From: JAGQPD01 sp020426865
GTDB taxonomy: Bacteria; Planctomycetota; Planctomycetia; Pirellulales; Pirellulaceae
Reading direction: 5' to 3'
DNA length: 64,000 bases
NCBI GenBank assembly: GCA_041399065.1
Contig: JAWKTN010000002.1
Span: 186,001-250,000, forward strand
Position 1 is the first letter of the stretch, and each line of letters opens with the position of its first letter. The position numbers were made by a program, and so were the translations under genes. Below the pieces are notes generated by a model that ran no database searches, was not told the DNA's origin, and saw nothing but the letters and a program-made list of their open reading frames with translations. Positions 1 to 8,442 of this stretch are shown here, in pieces.

Positions 1-1608
1 CAAGAAGTCACCGTCACGATCAGACGACGACGATTCCGCCAGCTCGCTGAGCACCTTTACGGACGTGGCGTACGCATCGACGTCGTAGCTCGACAGAATA
101 GCATCCAAGCAACCTTCGCACAGTCTCGAGTTGCCTAATCGCACGGCGGCCTTCAACGCCACTTGCAACAGCACGTACTCATCGGCTGAACCATGTTGCA
201 TTTTCTTAGCTTCCCGCAGCATCCCCTGAACGACGGCGCGCCGATCGTTGGCCGACTTGGCGTTGCGAAATTGATCGGCGTAGATACTTTCAACGAGTGA
301 CATGGCCCTGCGTCGTGCGTCGTCATCCGGAACCGGCATGCGGTCTGCCGCTTCATAGGATCGAATTCCGGCGTGGTTCGTCGAGGTTCTACGCCGCTTC
401 AACGCTTCGCGATCGTCGCGGTCCATCCATTGCTTCGTGGCTGAAGCCGTGCGGATGTCGCTGCGAGTCAACACACTAGCGTCACTACTAGATCGTGCCG
501 TCGGCTCAGTTTTCTTCGCGGCAGCCGACTCCGTTGCGGGAGTCAACATGGCGTTTGTGTTGCCGGCGATTGGCACTTGAGTGTCCTCTGGGGACGCGCT
601 GATCATCGACGCACGAAACGCTTCGCCTCGATCGATGGTCATTGCCGCCATGAACTGCTGGAATGGCACATTGGCGTCAATGCGTCCCACGATACCGTCC
701 GCCCAAATGACAAAGAACTCGCCGTTGTGGAGGCTTCCATAACCTCCGCCTTCCAGGCTGGTGGCGTCGCAATCGGCCGGCTTGGTCCACGGCACGGCGC
801 GATCGGCATCGACTTCCAACACCACAATCGTATCAGAAAGGCCGTCTTCAACGCGTTTGGGAATGACCGCGCGGTCACCGGTAAAGGCCGTCATCGTGCC
901 AAAGGCGCCTTGGATGCACGTCATGCCGACGGCACCCCGCGATTGGTAGACTTCCGGAATCCATTGCAACAACGCCTGATTGGCCGGACTGTCCCACGGT
1001 TCATCCGTTTGAAAACGTGCGTACAACTCGTTGTGTCCCAAATAGGGTAGCAACTCGACGCGCCAACTTAGCAGCGGCTGTCCGAGGCGATTTTTCGTCC
1101 ACGCTGTCGGGAATCGTCCGTTCTTCGTAACGTAACTTCGTAATGCCGTTGCAATGGCCTGCATTTGCGATACACTCCGCGCTCGAGGCGACGAATCATC
1201 CACCATCGGAGGACGGTCATCGGAAGGGTTGGCGGCGGAGGGATCCTGTTTGTCGTTCGGTGTCGTGTCCCGCGAGCGTGACGAAACAGCGGATTTTGTT
1301 GCGGAACTCGATGGGGAAGCAACTGGCGGTGTCGCCGATGTCGCCGCGGAACTGTCCTGCATGTCATTGTTTTTGTTGTTTTCCGCAGCTGTGTCGGTAG
1401 AAGTCGTGTTTGCTACATTGGCACTGGACTTACTACCCGCCGGCACTGCCGGTTTGGTGGCAACGGGCGCGGCATCATTGTCGGGCGTCCGCCGGATCGC
1501 CATTCGTTTCATGTCCTCCTGACTTAAACCGCCGCCAAAGCACCCGAGAATATTTAGCACGGCGAGGCAACACAATCCTTCCTTTATGTGCCGGGTGATC
1601 AACAACAT
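1..1608 (-). CDS. Lipoprotein with DUF1559-type domain, 3' end outside window
   Basis: A frame of 536 codons stays open from an ATG at 1608 to the left edge, so the gene is partial at its C-terminus. The N-terminus has a short hydrophobic stretch ending in ILGC (lipobox-like), so a lipoprotein is likely. Residues about 25-140 are a low-complexity Ser/Thr/Ala/Asp linker. Residues about 145-310 resemble the DUF1559 C-terminal domain of planctomycetes: a GRFPTAW region, a LLPYLGHNELY segment and an H-x-DG box (His294, then IWADG). The rest is charged and partly helical, with no family I recognise. Unlike the two DUF1559 genes at 1963 and 3361 it lacks a pilin-type methylation motif. It is divergent from 1963. 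The family is familiar; its function is unknown. Confidence 0.82.
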   Translation of the reverse strand, partial: MLLITRHIKEGLCCLAVLNILGCFGGGLSQEDMKRMAIRRTPDNDAAPVATKPAVPAGSKSSANVANTTSTDTAAENNKNNDMQDSSAATSATPPVASPSSSATKSAVSSRSRDTTPNDKQDPSAANPSDDRPPMVDDSSPRARSVSQMQAIATALRSYVTKNGRFPTAWTKNRLGQPLLSWRVELLPYLGHNELYARFQTDEPWDSPANQALLQWIPEVYQSRGAVGMTCIQGAFGTMTAFTGDRAVIPKRVEDGLSDTIVVLEVDADRAVPWTKPADCDATSLEGGGYGSLHNGEFFVIWADGIVGRIDANVPFQQFMAAMTIDRGEAFRASMISASPEDTQVPIAGNTNAMLTPATESAAAKKTEPTARSSSDASVLTRSDIRTASATKQWMDRDDREALKRRRTSTNHAGIRSYEAADRMPVPDDDARRRAMSLVESIYADQFRNAKSANDRRAVVQGMLREAKKMQHGSADEYVLLQVALKAAVRLGNSRLCEGCLDAILSSYDVDAYATSVKVLSELAESSSSDRDGDFL

Positions 1609-1962
1609 AACGATTTTCCAGTCTCAAAATTCTGATTTGACATCAATGCACAACCAACTTGCAGGCTGCGACAAGACACGAGTCCCACATTACAGCAGAC
1701 TGACATTAAGAAGCGGCGAAGAATAGATTAAGAATCTAACGAAACGTTAGTCGAGTCTTCACTCTTTATTCACTTCAGATTCACTGCAGATTCACGCATT
1801 CCTAACATCGCTCTGATTTAATTTTGCCGTCTACGAATTGCACATTCATGACGGTGTCGCGGTACGTAGGCAGTTTGTCGGTTACTTTGCCTTGCGGCTC
1901 CGTGTTTTGTTGCAGGAGCAAAAGTACGTCTCGACAAATTGAGTTTTCAGCGTATCGAGGAA
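1609..1962. other. Divergent intergenic region with small repeats
   Basis: This 354-bp gap lies between the minus-strand lipoprotein and the plus-strand DUF1559 gene and should hold both promoters. I see no convincing gene. It contains a perfect 6-bp inverted repeat with a 3-base loop (1736-1750) and three copies of attcac spaced exactly 11 bp apart (1768, 1779, 1790). Reading frames crossing it are short and have no recognisable protein. Confidence 0.6.
1736..1750. promoter_or_regulatory. Inverted repeat ctaacg-aaa-cgttag
   Basis: Perfect 6-bp arms around a 3-base centre in the divergent gap. It could be a dimeric regulator site. It has no T tract, so it does not look like a terminator. Function is inferred from position only. 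Confidence 0.35.
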
Positions 1963-3126
1963 ATGATGCACAATACAGTTCGCTTTCGATCTCGTTTCCA
2001 TTCACTGCGGATGTCAGGTCTATCGACGGGGAGACACGTACGCGGGATGACATTGGTTGAGTTGTTAGTCGTGATATCGATTCTGTCGATGTTGGCGGCG
2101 GTGTTGATACCAGCGGTAAATTCAGCGCGGGAGTCGGGGCGTCAAATGGTTTGTCAAACAAACCTGCGACAGATAGGGATTGGTCTCATGTCGAACGCCG
2201 AGCACAGTAACGGGCTGCTTTGCAGTGGCGCCTTTGACTGGCGTCACGACGGAAGCGTCACGGACGTCGGGTGGGTCGCGGACCTGGTGACATCGGGAGC
2301 TCCGGTGGGACAGATGCTTTGCCCGTCGAATCCGGCCCAGGTGAGCGAAGCATACATCGATTTGTTGTCGGCCACATTTCCAGCGGAGGATCCTTGCGTA
2401 AATCGTTTGGGCTCCCCGCCGACAGTGGCTCCTGACGGGCAGCCGATCGTCAATCCGTGCCGACAGATCATTGCCGGGAATCTGAGTCCAGGTTCACTTG
2501 AGCGGCAGGTGCTGGTAACCACGCAGATCTTCGACAAAACTCTCAACACCAACTATACGGCCAGTTGGTATCTGGTACGGACCGGACCGCGGCTCAAGGC
2601 CGACGGAAATCTGGGGACGGTAGGGACATGTGAAGCGAGCATGATGTCACGGACGTCGACGCTCGGGCCGTTGCGGCTGGCTTTAGTGGATGGCCAGTCA
2701 GTACCGGCCGCGTTTATTCCGTTAATGGGCTGTGGCGCCACGGGATCACCGTTGCCATACGACGTCGGGGACCACGTGCAAGGCGAGCTTACGACGCGAA
2801 CGTTTTCCAAGGGGCCTGTGTTAACTTCAACGTTGACGGTTCCTACATTTCCGGGATCGACGCGTCGAGAGGGACCGAGCGGATGGTGGGGGGTCTGGGC
2901 CCGCACGACATTGCAGGACTTTCGGTCATTTGCACCAGTTCATCGTCATTCGGTCAATTTGCTTTTCGCTGACGGAAGCGTACGCAGCCTACCGGACATC
3001 AACAAAGACGGGTTACTTAACAACGGTTTTCCGGTCGGTTCGGGGGGCTTTCAGGACACTACAGTTGACCTGCCGCCTGACGCAGTCTTCAGCGGCTATT
3101 CCGTGGCAGATTTGCCGCCGCAATAG
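1963..3126 (+). CDS. DUF1559 protein with prepilin-type N-terminus
   Basis: 387 codons from ATG 1963. ATG 1966 is equally possible, with GAGG five bases upstream, and a TTG lies further upstream at 1939. The N-terminus is a basic leader followed by G-MTLVELLVVISILSML, the cleavage/methylation signal and hydrophobic helix of type IV pilins and type II pseudopilins. Then comes the DUF1559 body, with NLRQIG after the helix and near the C-terminus the H-x-DG box (HSVNLLFADGSV). Directly after that box, DINKDGLLN resembles a calcium-binding EF-hand/dockerin loop. The next gene is a diverged paralogue with the same layout. DUF1559 proteins are numerous in planctomycetes and are thought to be surface or pseudopilus components; the exact role is unknown. 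Confidence 0.9.
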   Translation: MMHNTVRFRSRFHSLRMSGLSTGRHVRGMTLVELLVVISILSMLAAVLIPAVNSARESGRQMVCQTNLRQIGIGLMSNAEHSNGLLCSGAFDWRHDGSVTDVGWVADLVTSGAPVGQMLCPSNPAQVSEAYIDLLSATFPAEDPCVNRLGSPPTVAPDGQPIVNPCRQIIAGNLSPGSLERQVLVTTQIFDKTLNTNYTASWYLVRTGPRLKADGNLGTVGTCEASMMSRTSTLGPLRLALVDGQSVPAAFIPLMGCGATGSPLPYDVGDHVQGELTTRTFSKGPVLTSTLTVPTFPGSTRREGPSGWWGVWARTTLQDFRSFAPVHRHSVNLLFADGSVRSLPDINKDGLLNNGFPVGSGGFQDTTVDLPPDAVFSGYSVADLPPQ

Positions 3127-3360
3127 AAGAACCCAAGTCATTTCACAGATGCCATTCCATTTCGCACAACGGAGATATTTTGTTAGGCGACATTGTTAGA
3201 AAGGAGGATTCTTCGAGCTGGCAAACTCGGTCGGACGCGATGTCAGAACGTGCCGCGTGCTGTGGCCCATCGATGAACACTCGCTACCACGTTAGCGACA
3301 TTGCCAAATCATTGAAAGAACTCAGTTTTTACAGGTTTAGTTTTGGAGAGTAACAGGAAA

Positions 3361-4638
3361 ATGAGAGTCAACAAGATTCGTAAAGGTTTTACGATTGTCG
3401 AGCTGCTGGTGGTCGTCGCGATCATCGCGTTGCTCGCCGCATTGTTGCTGCCGGCGTTGGTGCGAGCTCGTGAGGCCGCACGCAACAGTCAATGCAAGAA
3501 CAATCTCCGCCAGATTGGTCTGGGGATTCAAATCTTCTCGGAAGGCGACCCCCAAGGCCGCCTGACGACTGGTGCCAGCGACTTTCGTCGTGACGGGTGT
3601 ATGGACCGCTGGGGTTGGGTCGCTGACCTAGTGAACATCAATGCGGCATTGCCGGGCGAGTTGCTATGCCCCACCAATCCGTTGCGTGGCCCCGAGAAGC
3701 TGAACGACCTGTACGGCCGAGACACAACCGACGGCAACGCGAAGGACGGTGCTAATCCTGCTCGTTTGCGTGATGGCGTCTGCGGTGCACCGCAATGGGC
3801 TGGTATTGATGGCGGTGGTTCCGGAGAATTCGGCGGTACCTCACCGCTGACTCCCGAGCGTGCGGCGTTGATCGCCCGCGCGTTCCTGGGGAAAGGCTAC
3901 AACACGAACTACGCTGCTGGCTGGCACTTTGTCCGCAGCGTTCCCAAGTTCTCGTTTGATGATTCGGTTTCGCCTGCCCGGATTCTGTCGGTCGGAACCG
4001 GTGCGGAAGGGCTGAAGGGCCTGAGCACCACGCAAGGTCCGCTTCGTCGCCGGATCCTGGAGAGTGGCCCGGTCGTTTCGTCGAACGTCGCTTTGCTGGG
4101 CGATGCCGCGCCAGGCGACATCACCGAAGCAACGGCGCAAGCTACCTTTGAGTTCGGCCCGACCGACCCTTATGCTCAAGGCAGCACCGAAGCCCAGGTC
4201 TTCATCACCCAAGGGGACTTGCTGACGGAGGCCTTCAACGATGGCCCTGCTTATTGGGACACCAGTTCGAATACGATCAACCTGATCGCTCAAGGCGCCG
4301 ATCTCAGTGTGCAGGCCGACTGCGAAGCAGCTGGTAAGTGCCCTCCTCCGACGACCGCCACCGGCACCTACCTGCAAGATACGCGTGACTGGTATGCCGT
4401 TCACGGTGGTGGCACCCAAGCTTCCGCAAACATCTTGATGGCTGACGGCAGCGTCAAACAGTTTTCGGATCTCAACGGTGACAAATTCCTGAACCCCGGT
4501 TTTCAAGTTCCGAATAGCCTGACGTTGGAACAATACGCTACGATCGGTTACCGTGATTCGCAAGTTGAGCTGCCGCCGTCGCAGATCTTCAGCGGCGTGT
4601 TCTTGATCAACCTGCAAAAGCGCTCGGATTTTGAATAA
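3361..4638 (+). CDS. DUF1559 protein with prepilin-type N-terminus, paralogue
   Basis: 425 residues from ATG 3361, which has GGAGAG 10 bases and AGGA a few bases upstream; an upstream in-frame TTG at 3343 is less likely. The leader MRVNKIRKG precedes FTIVELLVVVAIIALLAALL, a classical type IV pilin-like cleavage site and helix. The DUF1559 body follows (NLRQIGLGI; then DFRRDG and WGWVADLV, both shared with the preceding gene). The C-terminal H-x-DG box (ANILMADGSV) is again followed by a calcium-loop-like DLNGDKFLN. The paired arrangement suggests tandem duplication followed by divergence. A strong hairpin lies 54 bp after the stop. Confidence 0.92.
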   Translation: MRVNKIRKGFTIVELLVVVAIIALLAALLLPALVRAREAARNSQCKNNLRQIGLGIQIFSEGDPQGRLTTGASDFRRDGCMDRWGWVADLVNINAALPGELLCPTNPLRGPEKLNDLYGRDTTDGNAKDGANPARLRDGVCGAPQWAGIDGGGSGEFGGTSPLTPERAALIARAFLGKGYNTNYAAGWHFVRSVPKFSFDDSVSPARILSVGTGAEGLKGLSTTQGPLRRRILESGPVVSSNVALLGDAAPGDITEATAQATFEFGPTDPYAQGSTEAQVFITQGDLLTEAFNDGPAYWDTSSNTINLIAQGADLSVQADCEAAGKCPPPTTATGTYLQDTRDWYAVHGGGTQASANILMADGSVKQFSDLNGDKFLNPGFQVPNSLTLEQYATIGYRDSQVELPPSQIFSGVFLINLQKRSDFE

Positions 4639-4691
4639 TCAGAACGGTTGTATTCGTTTCCTGACGGATGGATCGATTACATCAACTTTAG

Positions 4692-4727
4692 CCTGCCCGG
4701 AACGTCGTCGAAGTCGTTTCGGGCAGG
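4692..4727 (+). terminator. Hairpin downstream of DUF1559 pair
   Basis: Arms 4692-4703 and 4716-4727 pair over 12 bp (cctgcccg/cgggcagg, then a G-T wobble and three more pairs) around a 12-base loop. It lies between the stop at 4638 and the next start at 4789. There is no long T tract (gccgttaaaag follows), so it is a terminator candidate or an mRNA 3'-end stabiliser. Confidence 0.5.
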
Positions 4728-4788
4728 TGCCGTTAAAAGAAATCGTAGCTTCCGGACCCCTACTTGAACTATACGAAACTAGACGAAC

Positions 4789-6027
4789 GTGAATCGTACG
4801 CTACTCCTTTTGTTTTCACTGTTTGCCGCCTGTCTTCTGATTGCGGCCGGCCTGATTTTTTCGACCAACTCACAGCGCCGCCCGGGCAAGGGTCCTGTGC
4901 GAGATGCCGTGATCAGCGAGGTAGATGTTTCCGACGACGCACTCGCTTTGTCAACATCGAGAAATCGGACGGGACAATTGATAACCGAACCGCCGGCACC
5001 GAGTCTAGGTACACCGCGACTGGAATGCGATGTAACGGAATTCGACTTTGGGGCCATGGACCCGGACTCAAAATCCTCACACGCGTTTCGGATCCGCAAC
5101 ATGGGCGACGCGCCGTTGACACTTAGCGATGCGGGAACAAGCTGCAAATGTACGGTTTCAAGTTTTCCTCGTGAACCGATTGCGCCAGGCGGATACGCGG
5201 AGGTCGTATTGGAGTGGAAATCGACCGAGGACGAACGGGAGTTTGCGCAATCGGCGAATTTCAAGACGAACGATCCGTCGCGTCCCAATCTCGAACTGAC
5301 AATCCAAGGCCAGGTCCGCTGGCGGATAGCGTGCGTCCCGTACGACTTGAATTTCACCGACGTCGTCCCCGGACAGGATACCAAACGGGAGCTCTTGATC
5401 GTTTCGCGGGCCTGGGACGACCTGCATCTGGAGACCATCGCGTCCTCGATCGACGGCTTGACCTGGGAACTGCGCGATGCCGATCCCGAATTGCTTCGCC
5501 ACTGGGCAGCACGCTCCGGCTATGTCATGACCGCCCTCCTGCCCCATGGCATGGCTCAGGGACGGTTTACCGGTTGGTTGCGCCTGCACGGCGGCTCCAA
5601 AAGCGACCAGTCACAATCTGTCGACCATACCGTCTATGTGGGTGGAAACGTTCTGCGACGCTTGTCCATTCATGGTCGCGGAATTGACGAGAAGGGCCGA
5701 GTAACATTGGGACATATTGGCCGAGGCAAAGGCGCACAACTCAAGTTTCTGATGAAAGTCCGCGACGACCAGCCGGAGTTAGCAATCACCAAAATCGAGG
5801 CGACGCCCCCTTTCGTTCGCGTTGAGCTGTCGCCCCACGAACTTGCCAACACCAAACCCGGGTTTTATTCACTAACGATCACCATTCCTGAAGACGCTCC
5901 CGAGTGCGTATATTCGGGCGTCACGCCGGGGCGGTTGCACTTGGAATTCGATCACCCACGGATATCCCATTTGGACCTGGAGCTCAACTTCGTCGTCACT
6001 GACGCGAAACTCGTCGCCAACAGGTAG
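4789..6027 (+). CDS. DUF1573 domain protein, membrane-anchored
   Basis: 412 residues from a GTG start. An N-terminal membrane segment or signal anchor (LLLLFSLFAACLLIAAGLIF) is followed by a DUF1573 domain at about residues 80-150: FDFGAMDPDSKSSHAFRIRN, then LTLSDAGTSCKCT, then a P-I-A-P-GG-A-VVLEW strand. DUF1573 is an Ig-like/ASH-like beta domain common in exported proteins of Planctomycetes and Bacteroidetes, and the GTSCKCT cysteine pair is typical. The rest looks like further beta-sandwich repeats. It is probably extracytoplasmic. It ends 78 bp before the zinc-ribbon/PilM gene on the same strand. The molecular function is unknown. Confidence 0.85.
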   Translation: MNRTLLLLFSLFAACLLIAAGLIFSTNSQRRPGKGPVRDAVISEVDVSDDALALSTSRNRTGQLITEPPAPSLGTPRLECDVTEFDFGAMDPDSKSSHAFRIRNMGDAPLTLSDAGTSCKCTVSSFPREPIAPGGYAEVVLEWKSTEDEREFAQSANFKTNDPSRPNLELTIQGQVRWRIACVPYDLNFTDVVPGQDTKRELLIVSRAWDDLHLETIASSIDGLTWELRDADPELLRHWAARSGYVMTALLPHGMAQGRFTGWLRLHGGSKSDQSQSVDHTVYVGGNVLRRLSIHGRGIDEKGRVTLGHIGRGKGAQLKFLMKVRDDQPELAITKIEATPPFVRVELSPHELANTKPGFYSLTITIPEDAPECVYSGVTPGRLHLEFDHPRISHLDLELNFVVTDAKLVANR

Positions 6028-6105
6028 ACGCGAGACGTTCCGAGTGAACGCAACGGCCCGATGCGAATACGATTCTCGAGTATGACATAGTGTGAAGCAG
6101 TGAAC

Positions 6106-8232
6106 ATGACGATTACGGACGACCAGCGAACTCGCACATGCCACGCGTGCGGCAATAACGTGTCGCAGTCGGGCAAGTTCTGTAACCAGTGTGGCGCATC
6201 CTTGGTCGAGCCCTGTCCGACATGCGGCCAAGATATCTTGGCGGGTAGCCGGCATTGTGCCCACTGCGGTGTGGCCGTTCAAGAGCAACTGGCGCAGTCG
6301 CGGAAGAACCTGGAAGCGGCTTGCACGGCGGCATCGCAATTGTTGCTGGAACAGCAATTTGAACGGGCGCGGTTAACGTTGGGGGCCGTGGCGATTCTGA
6401 ATCATCCACAGCTAGAAAAGATCAATCATCGCTTCCGCCAGCTACGCCGCGCCGTCGACGAGGAACGGGAAAGAGCCGAGAAGCAACGTGACCAGGTCCT
6501 TGTTGACGCCGGTCAACTGCTGGATTCTGGTGAATTCAAGCAAGCATTAGATATGTTGATTTCTGTTCCGCCTGAAGTTCGCGACGACGACATTGCCGAG
6601 CTGATGTGCCGGGCACAAGAGAAGCTCGGTGAGTGTTATCGACTGCGTGACGAGATCAAAGAAGCCGTCAAGTCGCAACAATTGGACAACCTACTGGAAA
6701 GGGTACTCAAGTTCCTCAAACTCAAACCCGCCGATGCAGGTGCGCAGCAACTTGCTATGCAACTGTCGCAGCGCAACGCGGCACAGGCAAAGGAGCTGAT
6801 GAAGCGCCACGAGTATGCCGCTGCGAGAGAACTTCTCGATGCGATTCCCCGGTTTGCCGAATCAGAACCGATCGAGTCGCTCTCGCAGGAACTAAGGGAG
6901 TATGAGTTTCTAAGCTCCTACCTGGCAACGGCTCCTTACTTCGACAATGTTATTGTGTTGGCGCTGGATCGATTGCGTCGAACGGCCGCAAAGCATCCGG
7001 AACTTCCTGGCTGGCTCGAACGTGCCAAACAGATCCAGGCCGAGTCAGCTCGGGAAGGCGGTGTGCAAACGCTCGCCTGGTCACCCGCCTCGCCGCAATC
7101 GCCGCGGGCCGCGATCAATTGGGAGCGTCCACGACGGTTGCTTCGTACATCGATGGGGACGTTCCAGATGGACAAGGAGTTCGCCAAAACTTGTCCCCGC
7201 ATGTATGTTGTGATCGGCACGGCACTTCACGCATTGGGATTTGGCAGTGTCTCCGCACAGATGGACGCCAACCCGTCTCATGGTATTCGCAAACACTTGG
7301 GCGGACTGGTGCGAAAAAAAATCCCCAAGTCGGCCTGGGGCATCGAAGTCGGTTCGACAGGACTCAAAGCAGTACGACTCGAACGCGAACAACCTGACGC
7401 TCCTCCAAGAATTGTGGACTACATCGTCATCGAAACAAAATCCACAGCCGACGGAGATGGTATCGCTGACAAGTTGGCCGCCCTGCTGAGGGCGTTCAGT
7501 GAGAAGGCTGATCTGAAGGTAGACCGCGTTTGCATGGCCATGCCTAGCGACAAGCTACTTGTGCGCACACTTCGCCTGCCCGCGACCGACCCTCGCAAAT
7601 TGGTCAGTGCGGTGGATCTCGAGCTCAAACATCGGATTCCCTATGCAGCGGAAGAGTTATCGATGGTCCGCCATATCTTCGATAGTCAGCCGGACGCTAA
7701 GGATGACACTCTTCGAAATGCCATCGGCATCGCTTCTCGTGTCGTACATGTCGAAGAGCTGGCAACGGCCTTTACGGATGCTTCCGGCCAGCGACTGGAT
7801 GGACTCATTCCGGAGAATATCGCCCTCCACACCCTGCTGACGCACGATTTGATCGATTCTGACAAGGAACGGGCGATCGGCATGTTGTATCTTGGAGCTA
7901 ACTCGTCGCTGTTTGTTTGCGGTTCCTCTTATCACTTCATTTCTCGTAGCTTCAGCGTTGGCACGCGAACATTTTCTCAACTGGTCGCGCGCCGGTTCAA
8001 AACAACCCACGAAACCGCCAACAAACTGATCTTCAACCCGGCACCCGCAAAACGCCTCTCGGCCTTCTACGATGCGATCGAACCAGGTATGGCATTGCTC
8101 GAAAAGGAACTGAAGCAGTCGCTTCAATCCTACAATTCCGAATTCGCCGAACGCCCCTTGTCCAGAATCATCGTCGCCGGAGGCGGTGGCGATATAGTCG
8201 GGCTCATGAACCAACTGGCCCGTAGTCTGTAG
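6106..8232 (+). CDS. Zinc-ribbon / helical repeat / PilM-like fusion protein
   Basis: 708 residues from ATG 6106 (a GTG lies two codons upstream). Two zinc ribbons of the double-zinc-ribbon type open the protein: CHACG...CNQCG (about residues 11-32) and CPTCG...CAHCG. Residues about 60-310 are helical and charged, TPR-like, with repeated A-x-ELLD and ALDML motifs. From about residue 410, GIEVGSTGLKAVRLE matches the start of the PilM actin-like ATPase. It continues with a GANSS-FV beta segment and ends in VAGGGGDIVGL, the PilM/FtsA phosphate-2 type loop. PilM is the cytoplasmic ring protein of type IV pili. The fusion with zinc ribbons and a repeat region is unusual. PilN, PilO and PilP are not adjacent. 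Confidence 0.87.
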   Translation: MTITDDQRTRTCHACGNNVSQSGKFCNQCGASLVEPCPTCGQDILAGSRHCAHCGVAVQEQLAQSRKNLEAACTAASQLLLEQQFERARLTLGAVAILNHPQLEKINHRFRQLRRAVDEERERAEKQRDQVLVDAGQLLDSGEFKQALDMLISVPPEVRDDDIAELMCRAQEKLGECYRLRDEIKEAVKSQQLDNLLERVLKFLKLKPADAGAQQLAMQLSQRNAAQAKELMKRHEYAAARELLDAIPRFAESEPIESLSQELREYEFLSSYLATAPYFDNVIVLALDRLRRTAAKHPELPGWLERAKQIQAESAREGGVQTLAWSPASPQSPRAAINWERPRRLLRTSMGTFQMDKEFAKTCPRMYVVIGTALHALGFGSVSAQMDANPSHGIRKHLGGLVRKKIPKSAWGIEVGSTGLKAVRLEREQPDAPPRIVDYIVIETKSTADGDGIADKLAALLRAFSEKADLKVDRVCMAMPSDKLLVRTLRLPATDPRKLVSAVDLELKHRIPYAAEELSMVRHIFDSQPDAKDDTLRNAIGIASRVVHVEELATAFTDASGQRLDGLIPENIALHTLLTHDLIDSDKERAIGMLYLGANSSLFVCGSSYHFISRSFSVGTRTFSQLVARRFKTTHETANKLIFNPAPAKRLSAFYDAIEPGMALLEKELKQSLQSYNSEFAERPLSRIIVAGGGGDIVGLMNQLARSL

Positions 8233-8442
8233 CTGCCGTGCACTGTTGCATCGCCGCCCGACCGTTGGAATCGGTACAATCGGTAGCGTTTGCGATTCTC
8301 AAACACAACCTCCCCGCCTGGGGCAGGGTGCATTGGGCGACGTGAGCTATCCTTTCTTCGTGTACGTCGTGCGCGCCTGCATACGTGTTGTATGGTTGAC
8401 GCATCCGACACCGAGCCACTCACCATTGAACGAGGATGTCCC

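Noticed and set aside
577..1050. 157-codon plus-strand ORF
   Set aside because: It lies wholly inside the minus-strand lipoprotein gene, which has a lipobox and a recognisable DUF1559 domain. The plus-strand product resembles no family I know.
3195..3205. AAAGGAGG sequence upstream of the second DUF1559 gene
   Set aside because: It looks like a strong Shine-Dalgarno, but no ATG, GTG or TTG with an open frame follows at suitable distance.
3841..4617. 258-codon minus-strand ORF
   Set aside because: Antisense to the second DUF1559 gene, whose pilin helix and H-x-DG box are clear. The antisense product is Arg/Gly/Thr-rich without motifs.
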